From Siderastrea radians (taxonomy: Eukaryota > Cnidaria > Anthozoa > Scleractinia > Rhizangiidae): 64,000 bases of DNA. Within the stretch, counting starts at the first letter, position 1; each line of letters opens with the position of its first letter. The stretch lies in NCBI GenBank assembly GCA_964017195.1, contig OZ024892.1, forward strand, positions 19,267,889 through 19,331,888, in the 5' to 3' direction. The notes beneath the pieces were generated by a model. That model made no database searches, was not told the DNA's origin, and was given only the letters and a program-made list of their open reading frames with translations. The position numbers were made by a program, and so were the translations under genes. Shown here in pieces: positions 54,426 to 64,000 of the stretch.

Positions 54426-57400
54426 ATGGTTTCTCGGAAAGAGGACAGCACTTCATTTTTCGCTGCATTGCTCATGTCAGGTACGTGTAATTATAGCTTT
54501 TTATTGTCTTCGGTAAACAGCTTAATATATTAGCAGGGCTTTACCGATCGATCCTTATAGTTTAATGTTTCATATTTATCGTTAGTCCCAGTGCTTAAAT
54601 AATTTGCCATTTTCGTTCCGGTAGCAGAAAGCCGAAAGATAGACACTTAGGTTGGTAACTAAAGTTTAATAAGTTTCGTAAGTCTTTAAATAAACGTTAT
54701 ATGAAGTGATGTAGTTTTTGTACACTCGTCTGTGAATCGTATGTTATTTGTTGGCCAAGTAAAAGTGTAGCATCGCATCCTTTATGTTTTCAGTAACTTT
54801 AATTACAGCGTTGCTGTTAAAATGAATGTTTCAAACAGCTATTGCTTAAAGCAAGAAGGTCAGGCTATTCTCCTAATGTTGATACTGGCAGATAAGCTTA
54901 AATTCTTTTGTGTAGCATCATTTAAGCTTACGTGTTGTAAACATCTCATAACAACATAATGCGCCGATCAATTCGAAACTTCAACATCCCCCCCCCGGGC
55001 ATACCCCGGGCATTTGACTGTGCATCATGCCTGGGGAGGGGGGAATTTGAAGGTTGCGTTGGAAGGGTGGGGAATTTGAACCGGATTTATCTCTTGTTCT
55101 GACGTCATATGCTAGTGAGGTTTTCGGTTTTTGCAGGGTTTGATGGATTTACAAGATAGAATTTCTCCTTTGTTAGTGAATAATTCTTTCAAAAGGGTCT
55201 TTAAAATAAGTTTGAAGGTGTCATTTCGGCATATCTTTCTCTGAAAGGCGTGTAAAGTGTTTGATTGAAGACGAAATTTGTCTTTGAGGAGTAGTAGTTC
55301 AGTACTAATTAGTGGGGCATTTGAACGGCTTTTTTGCCCCAAGGGGAGGGAATTTGAACAAGCCAATCTTCGAAAGTTCAAATGCCCGGGGGGGTTGCCC
55401 GGGGGGGGATGTTGAACTTTCGAATTGATCGGCGCATAACATAACACAATTATGTACAATATACAATCTCCAACTCCATTAGTTTATTAGCTGGGCTTTT
55501 CTTCACTGCTTGCAAATTATTTATATACATCTAATGACTCACGAATGTTTCTTAGATCAAGTAAGGTTCAAAGCTATAGTTGGCATGATTTGATGACAAA
55601 CAACAAATTGAAATTTCGAATTAGGTACATGTAAAACTTTTATTAAAAGTTATGTGTTGATCACTTTTGGGAAAATATGCTTAAGATAATCGAGTTCAAA
55701 GCAGGTGGATGTAATTTTTTTGTACATGTCATTCTCTACTTTTACTGATTAAGTTATTCCATAATTTGCAGGGTAAAAAATTAACTTCAGTGCATGAATC
55801 ATTGAATTGCAACTCGGGCCAGTATCCTTGAATTCCAACCTCGTCCCGAGGGTATTTTAACTTGCTCGCTTAGTATAGTGGACCAGGCCATTTAGATAAA
55901 GTGACTTTCAAAATCCTCTAGTCTAAATAAAAAAATTTAAAACCATATTTACTTGAATAGACCCCTCCCAACCCAGGTGAGAAGTAAGTCTTTTATCCAG
56001 GGATCTCGCCAATAATCATGTGGAAAAAGTACCACATACTGTAGAACTCTAAGTAAGACTGGAGTCACATGTCAATAAAAACAAACCTCAACTTTTAGTG
56101 GCCCTGGTCAGTTTTAAATTGCTACTGGCAACCAGGAGACTGTCAATTTTTAGCCCTGAAGTTGTTGTTTTCACTGATCCTTTTTTATCTATACTAGGCA
56201 TGTATATGTCAGCAGTGATCAGTGATGCAGCTTTTCGTACAGTGAAGGTATGCACATGGAAGATATCAATCATATAATTATCCCAGCTTACATACTATCT
56301 TACTGTTCAGTAAAATGAACTGGATCAAATGCAATGATCGGTTTAATTTGGGTTCAGTAGTTGAACACGATTAAACCAATAATATGCATACAGCAGTGTT
56401 TGATTCCAATTTCTGAACCCAGTCAAACATAATCAACCACAGTTAAACAGTTTTAAAATCATTCAAATATACCAGATATTTAAACCATCTGCCTTTAAGT
56501 GTGTGAGAACAAGCACAAATTTCTGTAGTGTGGAAATTGAGCATGATCTGTTTTATATTGTCGTGTAAACACATAGAAGACTGGGTGGCTAAAACAGCCT
56601 TTTCGGAAAAAAAAAATTTGGCAATCCTAATACTCACAAAGGAAAGTAAAAGTTGAACCAAGGATAAAATTAAATCACAACGTTTACATGAGTGTTCCAT
56701 CAAGACTTCCATTGGGGTAGGTGATGTAAGACTTATTCTTGATGGTTAAAGGGTTAAAACTTAATGCAGAATGAATCAAACCGTTATACCATGTATGGGT
56801 TTCCGTACCAAAGTGATTATTGTGACCCAGTACCACTACTGGGGCAAGCTCACACAGGTATGACTTGTCCAGTTATGAGATTTTGTGCTGTAATCATTAA
56901 ACAAATACAGAGAAACAAGAGGAAATCGGGAGGAACTTGTACCAGAATGAAAATCATGCTGGTATTATGTAAACACCCCCTTAGCCCAAAGTCGAGCAGC
57001 TCTCAAGAATGTTTAACAACATCCTCAGAGACCCAGGCGCAGTAACGCCCTGATTTCATGAGACCGGTGCAAACTCAGACTGGTACGATTTTGTTTACAT
57101 GAGACCGGTCTGAAAGTCAGACTGGCATGAAGTGTTTACCTGAGACCAATCTAAACCTTGTTTGTGTTAATATGGTCCGCAACATTTCCCATCCTTACAA
57201 ATCCAGTTTATCTATTATCCAACAGCTTGGAATGCTCCAACACCACTTATTAAAGGTGCATACCCAAAACAAATATCTCAGACCAATTGAAACCCTGTTC
57301 ATGCTTAACTGGCTCCCCAGTCTGATTTCAAACCGTTCTGAGTCATTCATATTGGTTCAGCAGCAGTGATGAGTTAAACCAGCCTAAGGCCCTGTTTACA

Positions 57401-57904
57401 TGAGTGACTTTATCCCGGGATGACTTTTATCTCATCCCGGGGTGACTTTCATCACGGTGTCTGGTCATTTACCTGTAAATGTTTACGTGATTTGGAGCTG
57501 AAATGTGTTCACCCTGGGACGATTTCATCCCGGTCTTCAGCACTGGGATGAAATCGTCCCGGGGTAAACACCATTTCAGCTCCAAACCATGTAAAAACTT
57601 ACAGGTAAATGACCAGACACCGATATGAAAGTCATCTCGGGATGAAATCACTCCTGACTACTAACGCAGCCTAAGATGATAATTATTTTATACTAGCTTC
57701 ATGTTTCGTACGTTTCATGTAAACAGAGGTAAGCATTTGGAGTCGATCTGAAGTTGTACCGGCCCAAGTTGGTACCATTCTCATAGACTACGAGCAGTCT
57801 CTCATTTTTCTCTGGCGCATACACACTGACTGTCCTACGATTGGTAATTGCGATAATTAAAATCTGCTTTGTTTTTCTTACAGGTTTTTATTCCATCAAC
57901 CTGA
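54426..57904 (+). CDS. Three-exon gene for a predicted 41-residue protein, unidentified
   Basis: Exons 54426-54480, 56198-56247 and 57884-57904 (coding parts) join in phase. Donors are GTACGT and GTATGC. Acceptors are CCTTTTTTATCTATACTAG and TTTGTTTTTCTTACAG. The product starts MVSRKEDSTSFFAALLMSG, continues MYMSAVISDAAFRTVK and ends VFIPST before TGA. AATAAA lies at 57993-57998, giving a complete gene model. Residues 11-26 are mostly hydrophobic and could be one membrane segment after a charged N-terminus; this is a guess. I do not recognise the family. An alternative terminal exon could make the protein longer. Intron 1 carries a Harbinger-like element and intron 2 a large foldback element. 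Confidence 0.55.
54960..55436. mobile_element. 477-bp PIF/Harbinger-like MITE with TAA duplication
   Basis: TGCGCCGATCAATTCGAAAC at the left is inverted at the right (TTTCGAATTGATCGGCGCA), followed inward by CATCCCCCCCCGGGCA on both sides. TAA flanks both ends, matching the TWA target duplications of PIF/Harbinger elements (established knowledge). The 115-codon minus-strand frame is part of the element. Confidence 0.7.
57386..57675. mobile_element. 290-bp foldback element in intron 2 of the microprotein gene
   Basis: Two arms of about 140 bp, both containing TGGTCATTTACCTGTAA, GGAGCTGAAATG and GATTTCATCCC in inverted orientation, meet near 57541. Ends read AGGCCCTGTTTACATGAG and the complement of AGGCTGCGTTAGTAGTC. 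No coding content. Confidence 0.75.
57784..57815. mobile_element. Isolated terminus resembling the TAGACTGCGAG family
   Basis: TAGACTACGAGCAGTCTCTC resembles the 5' end of the 9-bp-TSD family (TAGACTGCGAGTAGTCTCTA) but has no partner end. It is a truncated copy, about 70 bp from exon 3 of the microprotein gene. Confidence 0.45.
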
Positions 57905-57992
57905 TGTCAGGAAAATATGGCAGTTTATTATAAGGGTTTGGTTAAGAAATTTGTACTTTTAGCTATATTCCCAGACACAATTTATCAATTCA

Positions 57993-57998
57993 AATAAA
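57993..57998 (+). terminator. Polyadenylation signal of the microprotein gene
   Basis: AATAAA 89 nt after the TGA at 57902-57904. Confidence 0.5.
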
Positions 57999-58585
57999 AA
58001 ATTTGAAGAGCAGTTTTGAAATAAGGTTATATATTTTTTTGTCTTTTTCTGCTTAACATTTTGATGTCATTGATTACTTTGACTGACCCCTCAGTACTAC
58101 TAAGTGGATGATGTATGAAAATGGAATGCATCCTGGAGTACACCTTTCAGGGCTCTACTTCAAAATATCTGATGAGCACACCCTGCCCCATATCTCTTTT
58201 TGAGGGAGTATCCCCCCCCCCGCCCACTACTATCCCAGGAATGAAGAGTCAGACCTATTTGATTGAATTCTCTTCATGGGGAAAACTATATCGATTGACT
58301 GATTCACCACAGTCTGATCCCTTTTTGTCACTTCATTGCCTGTTAGGTTTCAGACTATTCTGAAATGATTTAGGAAGAGGCTATTCCTTTTGTTTTTCTT
58401 TGGTTCCAGATTATGGCAATCAGTATTAATGCTTATTGGTGACAAATTATCAAACCAAAAAGAAATAAAGTCTCGAGAACTCTGGGGTATTAAGAGAGTG
58501 AGTCATAATCTGTGCATCAAACAAAGTCACTGGTCATTACTGGACCATTTGTTATTCGCATTGGCAACACTGAAGTCACAGATTG

Positions 58586-58617
58586 ATTAATTTATTGATT
58601 TATTGATTGACTGATTA

Positions 58618-58652
<35 letters not shown>

Positions 58653-58740
58653 GATTTATTTTTTAATTGGCTGATTGACTGATTTATCAGCAGTTGGTTG
58701 AGTGATTGATTGATTGACTGATTGGTACTTAAAATAGATG
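58586..58740. repeat. GATT tetranucleotide microsatellite, imperfect
   Basis: A long run of GATT/ATTG units with scattered variants (GACT, TTATT). Simple repeat. Confidence 0.9.
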
Positions 58741-58985
58741 AATTAATTGATTCACCTGAATTACATGTAAGTAATTACATGCATAATGCTGAAATTCTTC
58801 GCATCTTCCTCTGGCAGTAAAATAATACCCGGCATCAGTCGAAACATAAAATAATTTTCAAGCCTTAATGTCATGACATAATTGTAAGCAAATAATTTAT
58901 TTGTAATTAGCAAGTAGTAGGTAAGAAGGCGTATTAGAGAGCAGGACTATTAGAGCTTTTACAGTAATTTAAATTATATTTCATA

Positions 58986-61012
58986 TAACCTGCGATCAGG
59001 CTCATACTCGGTATGCAAATTTCCCATAACGGCAACTCGCAAAAAGTCACGCAAATGTCGGCAAAATAAGAAAATCATAGGCTACGATATATCTTCTAGA
59101 CACAAGCACTCAGATTTGCACGATTGCTAACTTGAAGGTTCCGGTATTGTACATGGTTGCTCTGTCTGAGCTGAAACTGAATGAAAATTCAAAACACGAC
59201 GAGGTTGTCATGTACCAAGATATGCTGCATGCTTGAATCCTTTCCCATTTCACGTGGTATCTGGAAATATTCTCTTCGCATTTGTCACCGGTTTTTCTGC
59301 GTAAAAAAACCTTGGGCAATTAAGAGAAATACCTTCAGTTTCATTCTTTAGAATAAAGATATAAACAAAACCGTTTATAAACAAAGGAGTATTTTGTAAT
59401 TTAATTTAGTTCCAGAAGTGATAATGCATGGTTCAATTTTGCCTGTTACCATCCCCCCCCGGGCAACCCCGGGGACAAATCCAGAAGACTACCTATTTCC
59501 AGGGAAAATCTCTAGAATTTGTAGCAGACTGGTTAGGGAAGAATAATCTCTCAAAATTAAAATCTGTATTCGAAGGTACCTTTATTATTATAAATTGTTA
59601 AACGGATGTGCGTTTGATGCGTACTCGAATGGATGACGTTCGTAAGAAACAAAGAAATATCTGTGCAGCGAATTTATGTATAAAAATGTAAGACGACTTA
59701 TAGAATAGACTCTATATAGAAACGGATGCACGGCTTTATATTAAACAGAGATCTCAGTCCAGTGTTCTTATGAAACAAGCTAAGAAAGACTCCTTCATTT
59801 ATGCTGCCATCAATTTGTTCACGGGTCTCTTGTACGTATGTGCTCTATTTAGAATAAAACACGTGGCAAAGAACATTTCTTTACTTGCCAGCCGTATGAC
59901 AGTGCGGATAGAGTTTATTCTACAGTTTTCTTTTTCAAATATAGTGTTCGTGTTTTCATTATATTATACATGTAGTGTCCTTCGTTCAATAAACTCTAGA
60001 AAATAGTTCAGTTCTTGCCAAAACGTCTGGTTTTGCTATTGTACGGAAATCAATACCGTGATCTACATTTTGTACACTAAACAACGTATTTGTGGTCGAT
60101 GAGGAGTCCCGGGGATGGGGAATTGTCTCTTTCTGCGTGCCCGGGGGTGGGGAATAGACCGCCAAGTGAGAAAAAAATTGCAAATCCCCGGGGGTATGCC
60201 CGGGGGGGATGGTAACACGTAGAATTGAACCACGCATAAATAAGTCTTATTTGAGATTAATAGCAGCGAATTTTAAAGCGAAGAAAATTTATTATAAAAC
60301 TAGTCAGATCCTTTGATGTCAATGTCAAAGATCAATAAAACGACACAAGTATTACATGTAAACAATGAATGAGTAAACTGAAAATCGTTATTGCGACTTG
60401 ATTGCGGTTCTCGCCAAACATCAGTTTACCGTTAAGTTTACCGTTGATTTTACCGGTTGACTTGTTGATCATTCTTGGCGAAAGATACTTGTTCGTCTGC
60501 TGTTCGTTTTGTTTCGTAAAACGCGGAAACAACCACTACTCTGTTCATGTTATCAATACTAGCTAAATGCGTCAAATGAAAATTCCGAGACACGATGCGA
60601 TAAAACGGAATACATACTTCACTAATACTTCACTGTTGCTGTACTTCTCTGCTCCAGGGGAGAGACAGCTTGCATCAAACCGAACGCCATTCCTAGGAGA
60701 GAAAGAAATGGTGACAATTCTCCTAGAACGACGAGAATTTATTAGAGCAACACATTTTACTTCGGCAGACTTGTTCCTTGGTTGTTCCTTGACGATGGCG
60801 GTCGGATCGAAATTGTGAGCGAGACTCGCAGACAATTTACTTCCGTTGACAGCTGTATTGTTAAAGGGCCAATCAGACTGCGAGATTCTCGCGGCCAAAA
60901 TTTGGCCGTCAACACGAACTCCTGTGAGAGATTGTATCAGACCCTATTTTAGCGAGCGACCAACGTAAGAGAATATGAGAGCGATGCTAAAATTCGGCCT
61001 GATCGCAGGTTA
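58986..61012. mobile_element. 2.03-kb TIR element with exact 9-bp TSD (TAACCTGCGATCAGGC family)
   Basis: Starts TAACCTGCGATCAGGC and ends GCCTGATCGCAGGTTA. TATTTCATA is duplicated exactly at 58977-58985 and 61013-61021. The TIR is short (16 bp perfect). The interior contains a nested Harbinger-like element (59425-60236) and, near the right end, promoter-like GGGCCAATCAGACTGCGAG. No transposase frame of useful length, so it is non-autonomous. Confidence 0.85.
59425..60236. mobile_element. 812-bp PIF/Harbinger-like element with TAA duplication, nested
   Basis: TGCATGGTTCAATTTTGCCT and the complement of TGCGTGGTTCAATTCTACGT form the ends. Each is followed inward by TGTTACCATCCCCCCC and GGGCA. 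TAA borders both ends. It shares the C-run/GGGCA subterminal block with the element at 54960-55436 although their outer ends differ. Nested in the 58986-61012 element, so it is the younger insertion. Confidence 0.7.
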
Positions 61013-61140
61013 TATTTCATATTAACTCCAGTAAGCTACTCCTTCTGAGTAACTACCACTATTGGACAGTCAAGAAAGAAAGCAATGCCCTTCCTACTAT
61101 TAATTAAACGTCCCGGGGAATTAATACAAGTAAATAAGGT

Positions 61141-61158
61141 ACATCATCATCATCATCA

Positions 61159-61211
<53 letters not shown>

Positions 61212-61235
61212 ATCATCATCATCATCATCATCATT
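61141..61235. repeat. CATCAT/CATCGT microsatellite
   Basis: About 30 trinucleotides, CAT with a central CATCGT hexamer block. The histidine/arginine-rich frame across it is a translation artefact. Confidence 0.95.
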
Positions 61236-61497
61236 CAACTATAGCGTCATTTTACCATATAGGGAGAAAAATATGAGTATGAGAGCGTCGTACACTGCTA
61301 TAGAAAACGTATTGCACTATAGTATCCCGGTTTCAAATCACTTATTGAATAAAGCATTTAAATTACTTAGATATTTAAGTTTATATTACCTACAACAGAG
61401 GCTTATTTAAAATTTATGAAACACTGGTTCTACTTCGATGAGAGGTGTATTACTAATGATTAACTAATAATTTTAATATTGTTTTCCGGTCTCACTT

Positions 61498-61498
<1 letters not shown>

Positions 61499-61531
<33 letters not shown>

Positions 61532-61542
61532 TAATAATAGTG
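61499..61542. repeat. AAT microsatellite
   Basis: About 14 AAT units with one ACA interruption. Confidence 0.9.
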
Positions 61543-61873
61543 AAGGTTTATTAAATACATGTTGTGGCACAAGGTGTGAATTAATACATGTTTACAAATT
61601 CAAAGTAGGAAATAGAAAATACAAAAATACAATATATCTTAAACTAATCTAAGAGGATACAAACGCGTATGTTAATGTTTCTGCGTACTATATTTAAATA
61701 ATTCGGTATTCCACTCTTTAAAGCTTTGAAGAACGAACGAACGAAAAAAAAAGAAAGAAACTGAAAGAAAGAAAGATCGTTTCCCAAATGTCCTCGTTCC
61801 TTTTTTTTTGGGGGGGGGGGGCAGCAAGGTACGTCGTCTCTTCAGATACATCTGCCTTTTACGTTGCCAGTCT

Positions 61874-62220
61874 AAAATCACAATTAACGTCAAATACGTT
61901 CAAGGCCAAAGTTTTATATCAGAAAATCGAAACGAACAAGCTAGTCAATTTGGCCTTTATTGTTCCCTCAGACGAGACTCAAATCCTTAAACACAGGTCA
62001 TACACTTCATACTCGCTATACACTTCGCAATGAAAGACAAATCGTGATGACAATAAAATCACAATTAACGTCAAATACGTTCAAGGCCAAAGTTTTAAAT
62101 CAGAAAATCGAAACGAACAAGCTAGTCAATTTGGCCTTTATTGTTCCCTCAGACGAGACTCAAATCCTTAAACACAGGTCATACACTTCGCAATGAAAGA
62201 CAAATCGTGATGACAATAAA
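61874..62220. repeat. 181-bp direct tandem duplication next to the Penelope-like element
   Basis: Copies start with AAAATCACAATTAACGTCAA at 61874 and 62055. They are nearly identical except that the second lacks about 18 bp (TCATACTCGCTATACACT region). It ends about 45 bp before the inverted terminal repeat of the Penelope-like element and may be part of its flank. Confidence 0.85.
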
Positions 62221-62320
62221 TATATATCATTAAAGATGTGTTTATTGTTCATCGTGGTGTAAGATAGGTAAGATGAACGTTTATTCGTTTGTCTCACGAT
62301 GGAATCGCTTTGAGTTGTTG

Positions 62321-62365
62321 ATCGCGACGTTTCGACTGCAATACTGCTAGTCTTCATCAGGCGAT
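62321..62365 (-). ncRNA. Hammerhead ribozyme motif in the left inverted repeat
   Basis: Minus strand: stem I strand ATCGC, catalytic CTGATGA (62360-62354), stem II hairpin GACT...AGTC with inner GCA/TGC pairing, GAAA, then CGTC and GCGAT, which pairs perfectly with ATCGC. Stem III is only ACGT and self-complementary with no loop, so cleavage would best fit a dimeric arrangement. All canonical core residues are present. Confidence 0.75.
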
Positions 62366-62414
62366 GAGGTCAATTGTTTACGTGTCGCTATTTGTAGCAT
62401 GATGGTTCACATGA

Positions 62415-63218
62415 TATGATTCACACCATCCTCAGTCAGTGAAACGTGGTATTGCTGAGTGTCTATACGACCGAGCCAAACACCTCACATCTAAACCATC
62501 AGCTATCTCTAAAGAAAAGAAACATTTATCGTCGGTACTTGTTTCGAACGGATATCCTTCTTCATTTGTACGAAAGCTCACAAAGACAACAAGACCAACA
62601 ACCAACAAAGAACCTACGCAGGAATTTAAATCTACTGCGGTTCTACCCTACATAAAAGGTGTATCAGAGGTTCTTCGCCGCTGCCTACAACAACAAGGCG
62701 TACGCACCGTCTTCAAATCAGACACAACTCTTAGGTCTCACTTAGTGCGACCGAAAGACACCCTTGAACCAACTAAACAAGACGGTGTCGTCTATAAAAT
62801 TCCATGTGGGTGCGGCAAAGTATACATCGGGGAAACAGGGAGAACGATGCAAGACAGGATAAAAGAACACGACAGAGATATACGGCTTGCTCGTACGCAA
62901 ACCTCCGCAGTTTCGGAACACGCTAACGAAACGGGGCATCTTCCTATTTGGAAAGAAGTTAAGTTTATTGATCGTGACCCTCACTTGTACACAGGTAGGG
63001 TCAAAGAGGCCATCCATATAAGGCTTCATCCTAATAACATCAATAGAGATAGCGGAATCGAAATTCCAGAAGCTTGGATACCTCCGATCAGAAAGCACAA
63101 TAGCCGACCAACCACAAAACGGACCTGTGAGGGAACAACATCTAATAGTCGGAATAATAATGAGGATCGAAATGCACCAATAGCAGCGAACCATCATGCT
63201 ACAAATAGCGACACGTAA
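62415..63218 (+). CDS. Penelope-like element ORF, C-terminal part with GIY-YIG endonuclease (5'-truncated)
   Basis: Open from 62415 (after an in-frame TGA at 62412) to TAA at 63216-63218. The first residues SHHPQSVKRGIAECLYDRAK correspond to the RT-to-endonuclease linker. Counting from the GTG at 62439: GVVYKIPCGCG at 116-126, the YIG part KVYIGETGR at 127-135, R140, EHDRDI at 143-148 and further histidines at 161 and 167 (HANETGH). GIY-YIG nucleases nick the target to prime reverse transcription in this group (established knowledge). With no ATG and no RT domain this copy is not autonomous. The last 10 codons lie inside the right inverted repeat. The antisense frame is a shadow. Confidence 0.92.
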   Translation, partial: YDSHHPQSVKRGIAECLYDRAKHLTSKPSAISKEKKHLSSVLVSNGYPSSFVRKLTKTTRPTTNKEPTQEFKSTAVLPYIKGVSEVLRRCLQQQGVRTVFKSDTTLRSHLVRPKDTLEPTKQDGVVYKIPCGCGKVYIGETGRTMQDRIKEHDRDIRLARTQTSAVSEHANETGHLPIWKEVKFIDRDPHLYTGRVKEAIHIRLHPNNINRDSGIEIPEAWIPPIRKHNSRPTTKRTCEGTTSNSRNNNEDRNAPIAANHHATNSDT

Positions 63219-63230
63219 ACAATTGACCTT

Positions 63231-63275
63231 ATCGCCTGATGAAGACTAGCAGTATTGCAGTCGAAACGTCGCTAT
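63231..63275 (+). ncRNA. Hammerhead ribozyme motif in the right inverted repeat
   Basis: CTGATGA at 63236-63242, stem II GACT...AGTC, GAAA at 63263-63266, GTC at 63268-63270 as presumed cleavage triplet, then GCTAT. The stem I partner ATCGC (63231-63235) pairs with one mismatch. It begins 13 nt after the endonuclease stop codon. Confidence 0.72.
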
Positions 63276-63465
63276 CAACAACTCAAAGCGATTCCATCGT
63301 GAGACAAACGAATAAACGTTCATCTTACCAATAAATATATAATTAAATCATCCTCGTAGCAAATGTTAAAGCATTCGAGTACCGTTCATGTACGCTTAAA
63401 GGCAAAATGGGTCTCTTATGTCAGCTTTCGATGCCGTTGACGACTAGCTATTGTGTTGTACATGA

Positions 63466-63755
63466 CATGTTTTAGAGCATACCCGCTGTAACCGCTGAAA
63501 TTGCTTCTACACTCAATGAATAAAAAAGATTGTCATTTCACCAAAACTGCAGCCATAGGCACTGAATTACTAAATAACGGGCTGACTTGAGTGGTATATA
63601 TATTCAGTTTTGAACAGAACATGTTTTAGAGCATAGCCGCTGTTACCGCTAAAATTGCTTTACACTCAATGTGTAAAAGACTGTCATTTCACAAACAAAA
63701 TGCAGCTGGAGGCAATGAATTTCTGTATAACGCGCTGCCTTGAGTGGTATATTCT
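63466..63755. repeat. 154-bp tandem duplication
   Basis: CATGTTTTAGAGCATA starts copies at 63466 and 63620. They align over their length (CCGCTGT, GTCATTTCAC, CTTGAGTGGTATAT) with about 80% identity and small indels. Not obviously related to the Penelope-like element to its left. No coding content. Confidence 0.8.
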
Positions 63756-64000
63756 CTTGTCTTGCCAACTCTCTTTCTGCTTCTAAAGTGTAAAGCGAGC
63801 TAAGCGTATTGGAAAGATATGGACTGATTCATTCATTGAATGAAGGTAAAATCAAACTATATGTAGATCTCATGAAAAAGAAATATACCTCTTACTGGAA
63901 CCAAACCCTTCAACATTCGCAAAAACTTAGTTTTTATTACACGTTCAAAAAGAATTATAGCCTTTCTGCTTACCTAGATCTAACAAGAATGAACTCATCT
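63756..64000. other. Window end, nothing identified
   Basis: AT-rich sequence with no recognised gene or repeat. Confidence 0.4.

Larger units (their letters stand above)
62267..63329 (+). mobile_element. 5'-truncated Penelope-like retroelement with inverted terminal repeats
   Basis: The 142-bp arms 62267-62408 and 63188-63329 are inverted copies (GGTAAGATGAACGTTTATTC at the outer left). Between them is a GIY-YIG endonuclease frame typical of Penelope-like elements; the reverse transcriptase part is missing. An inverted copy of the 3' end at the 5' side, 5' truncation and a hammerhead in the terminal repeat are all described traits of these elements (established knowledge). Confidence 0.88.

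Noticed and set aside
55112..55459. 115-codon minus-strand frame
   Set aside because: It overlaps the Harbinger-like MITE and ends in its terminus; no domain.
61085..61276. His/Arg-rich frame resembling a metal-binding protein
   Set aside because: It is a CATCAT/CATCGT microsatellite read in one frame; no other coding evidence.
62742..63197. 151-codon minus-strand frame
   Set aside because: Antisense shadow of the GIY-YIG frame.

Overview
This 64-kb window is nuclear DNA from an animal, most likely an anthozoan cnidarian such as a stony coral. That assignment is an inference. It rests on intron-rich orthologues of conserved metazoan genes (UBR7 and the start of MOK), a set of class A GPCRs with uninterrupted coding exons, dense TIR/foldback DNA transposons, tRNA-derived SINEs and a Penelope-like element. 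The DNA is AT-rich and mostly non-coding. Most short open frames are chance or lie inside repeats, and several long frames begin with GTG or TTG, so I re-chose their starts.

Layout, left to right. 1-1.8 kb: two broken plus-strand coding fragments of unknown identity, lying in what is probably the large third intron of MOK. 3.6-4.1 kb: the first three coding exons of MOK (minus strand), with an RFX-type X-box about 180 bp upstream. 4.4-6.0 kb: a 9-bp-TSD foldback element and a tRNA-SINE-containing repeat carrying a 414-bp near-perfect palindrome. 7.7-24.5 kb: a complete 11-exon UBR7 gene on the minus strand, 437 codons, whose introns hold many nested transposons. 25-32.9 kb: largely unannotated, with a terminal exon of an unknown minus-strand gene at 28.7-28.9 kb and an uncertain small coding region at 27.6-28.0 kb. 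32.9-51.2 kb: three rhodopsin-class GPCR genes (one plus, two minus). They are separated by a second SINE-type repeat, Mutator-like foldback elements, and the remains of a Ty3/gypsy element split by a 4.7-kb inverted-repeat structure. 54.4-58.0 kb: a small three-exon plus-strand gene predicted to encode a 41-residue protein. 58.6-61.3 kb: microsatellites and a 2-kb TIR element with a Harbinger-like element nested in it. 62.3-63.3 kb: a 5'-truncated Penelope-like element with a GIY-YIG endonuclease frame and an apparent hammerhead ribozyme in each inverted terminal repeat.

Functionally the host genes look unrelated: a ciliary-type kinase, an N-degron-pathway E3 ligase, a small family of orphan GPCRs and a microprotein. 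The repeats are the more unusual content. At least five insertions carry exact or near-exact 9-bp target duplications, and one of them appears to have captured a host terminal exon.
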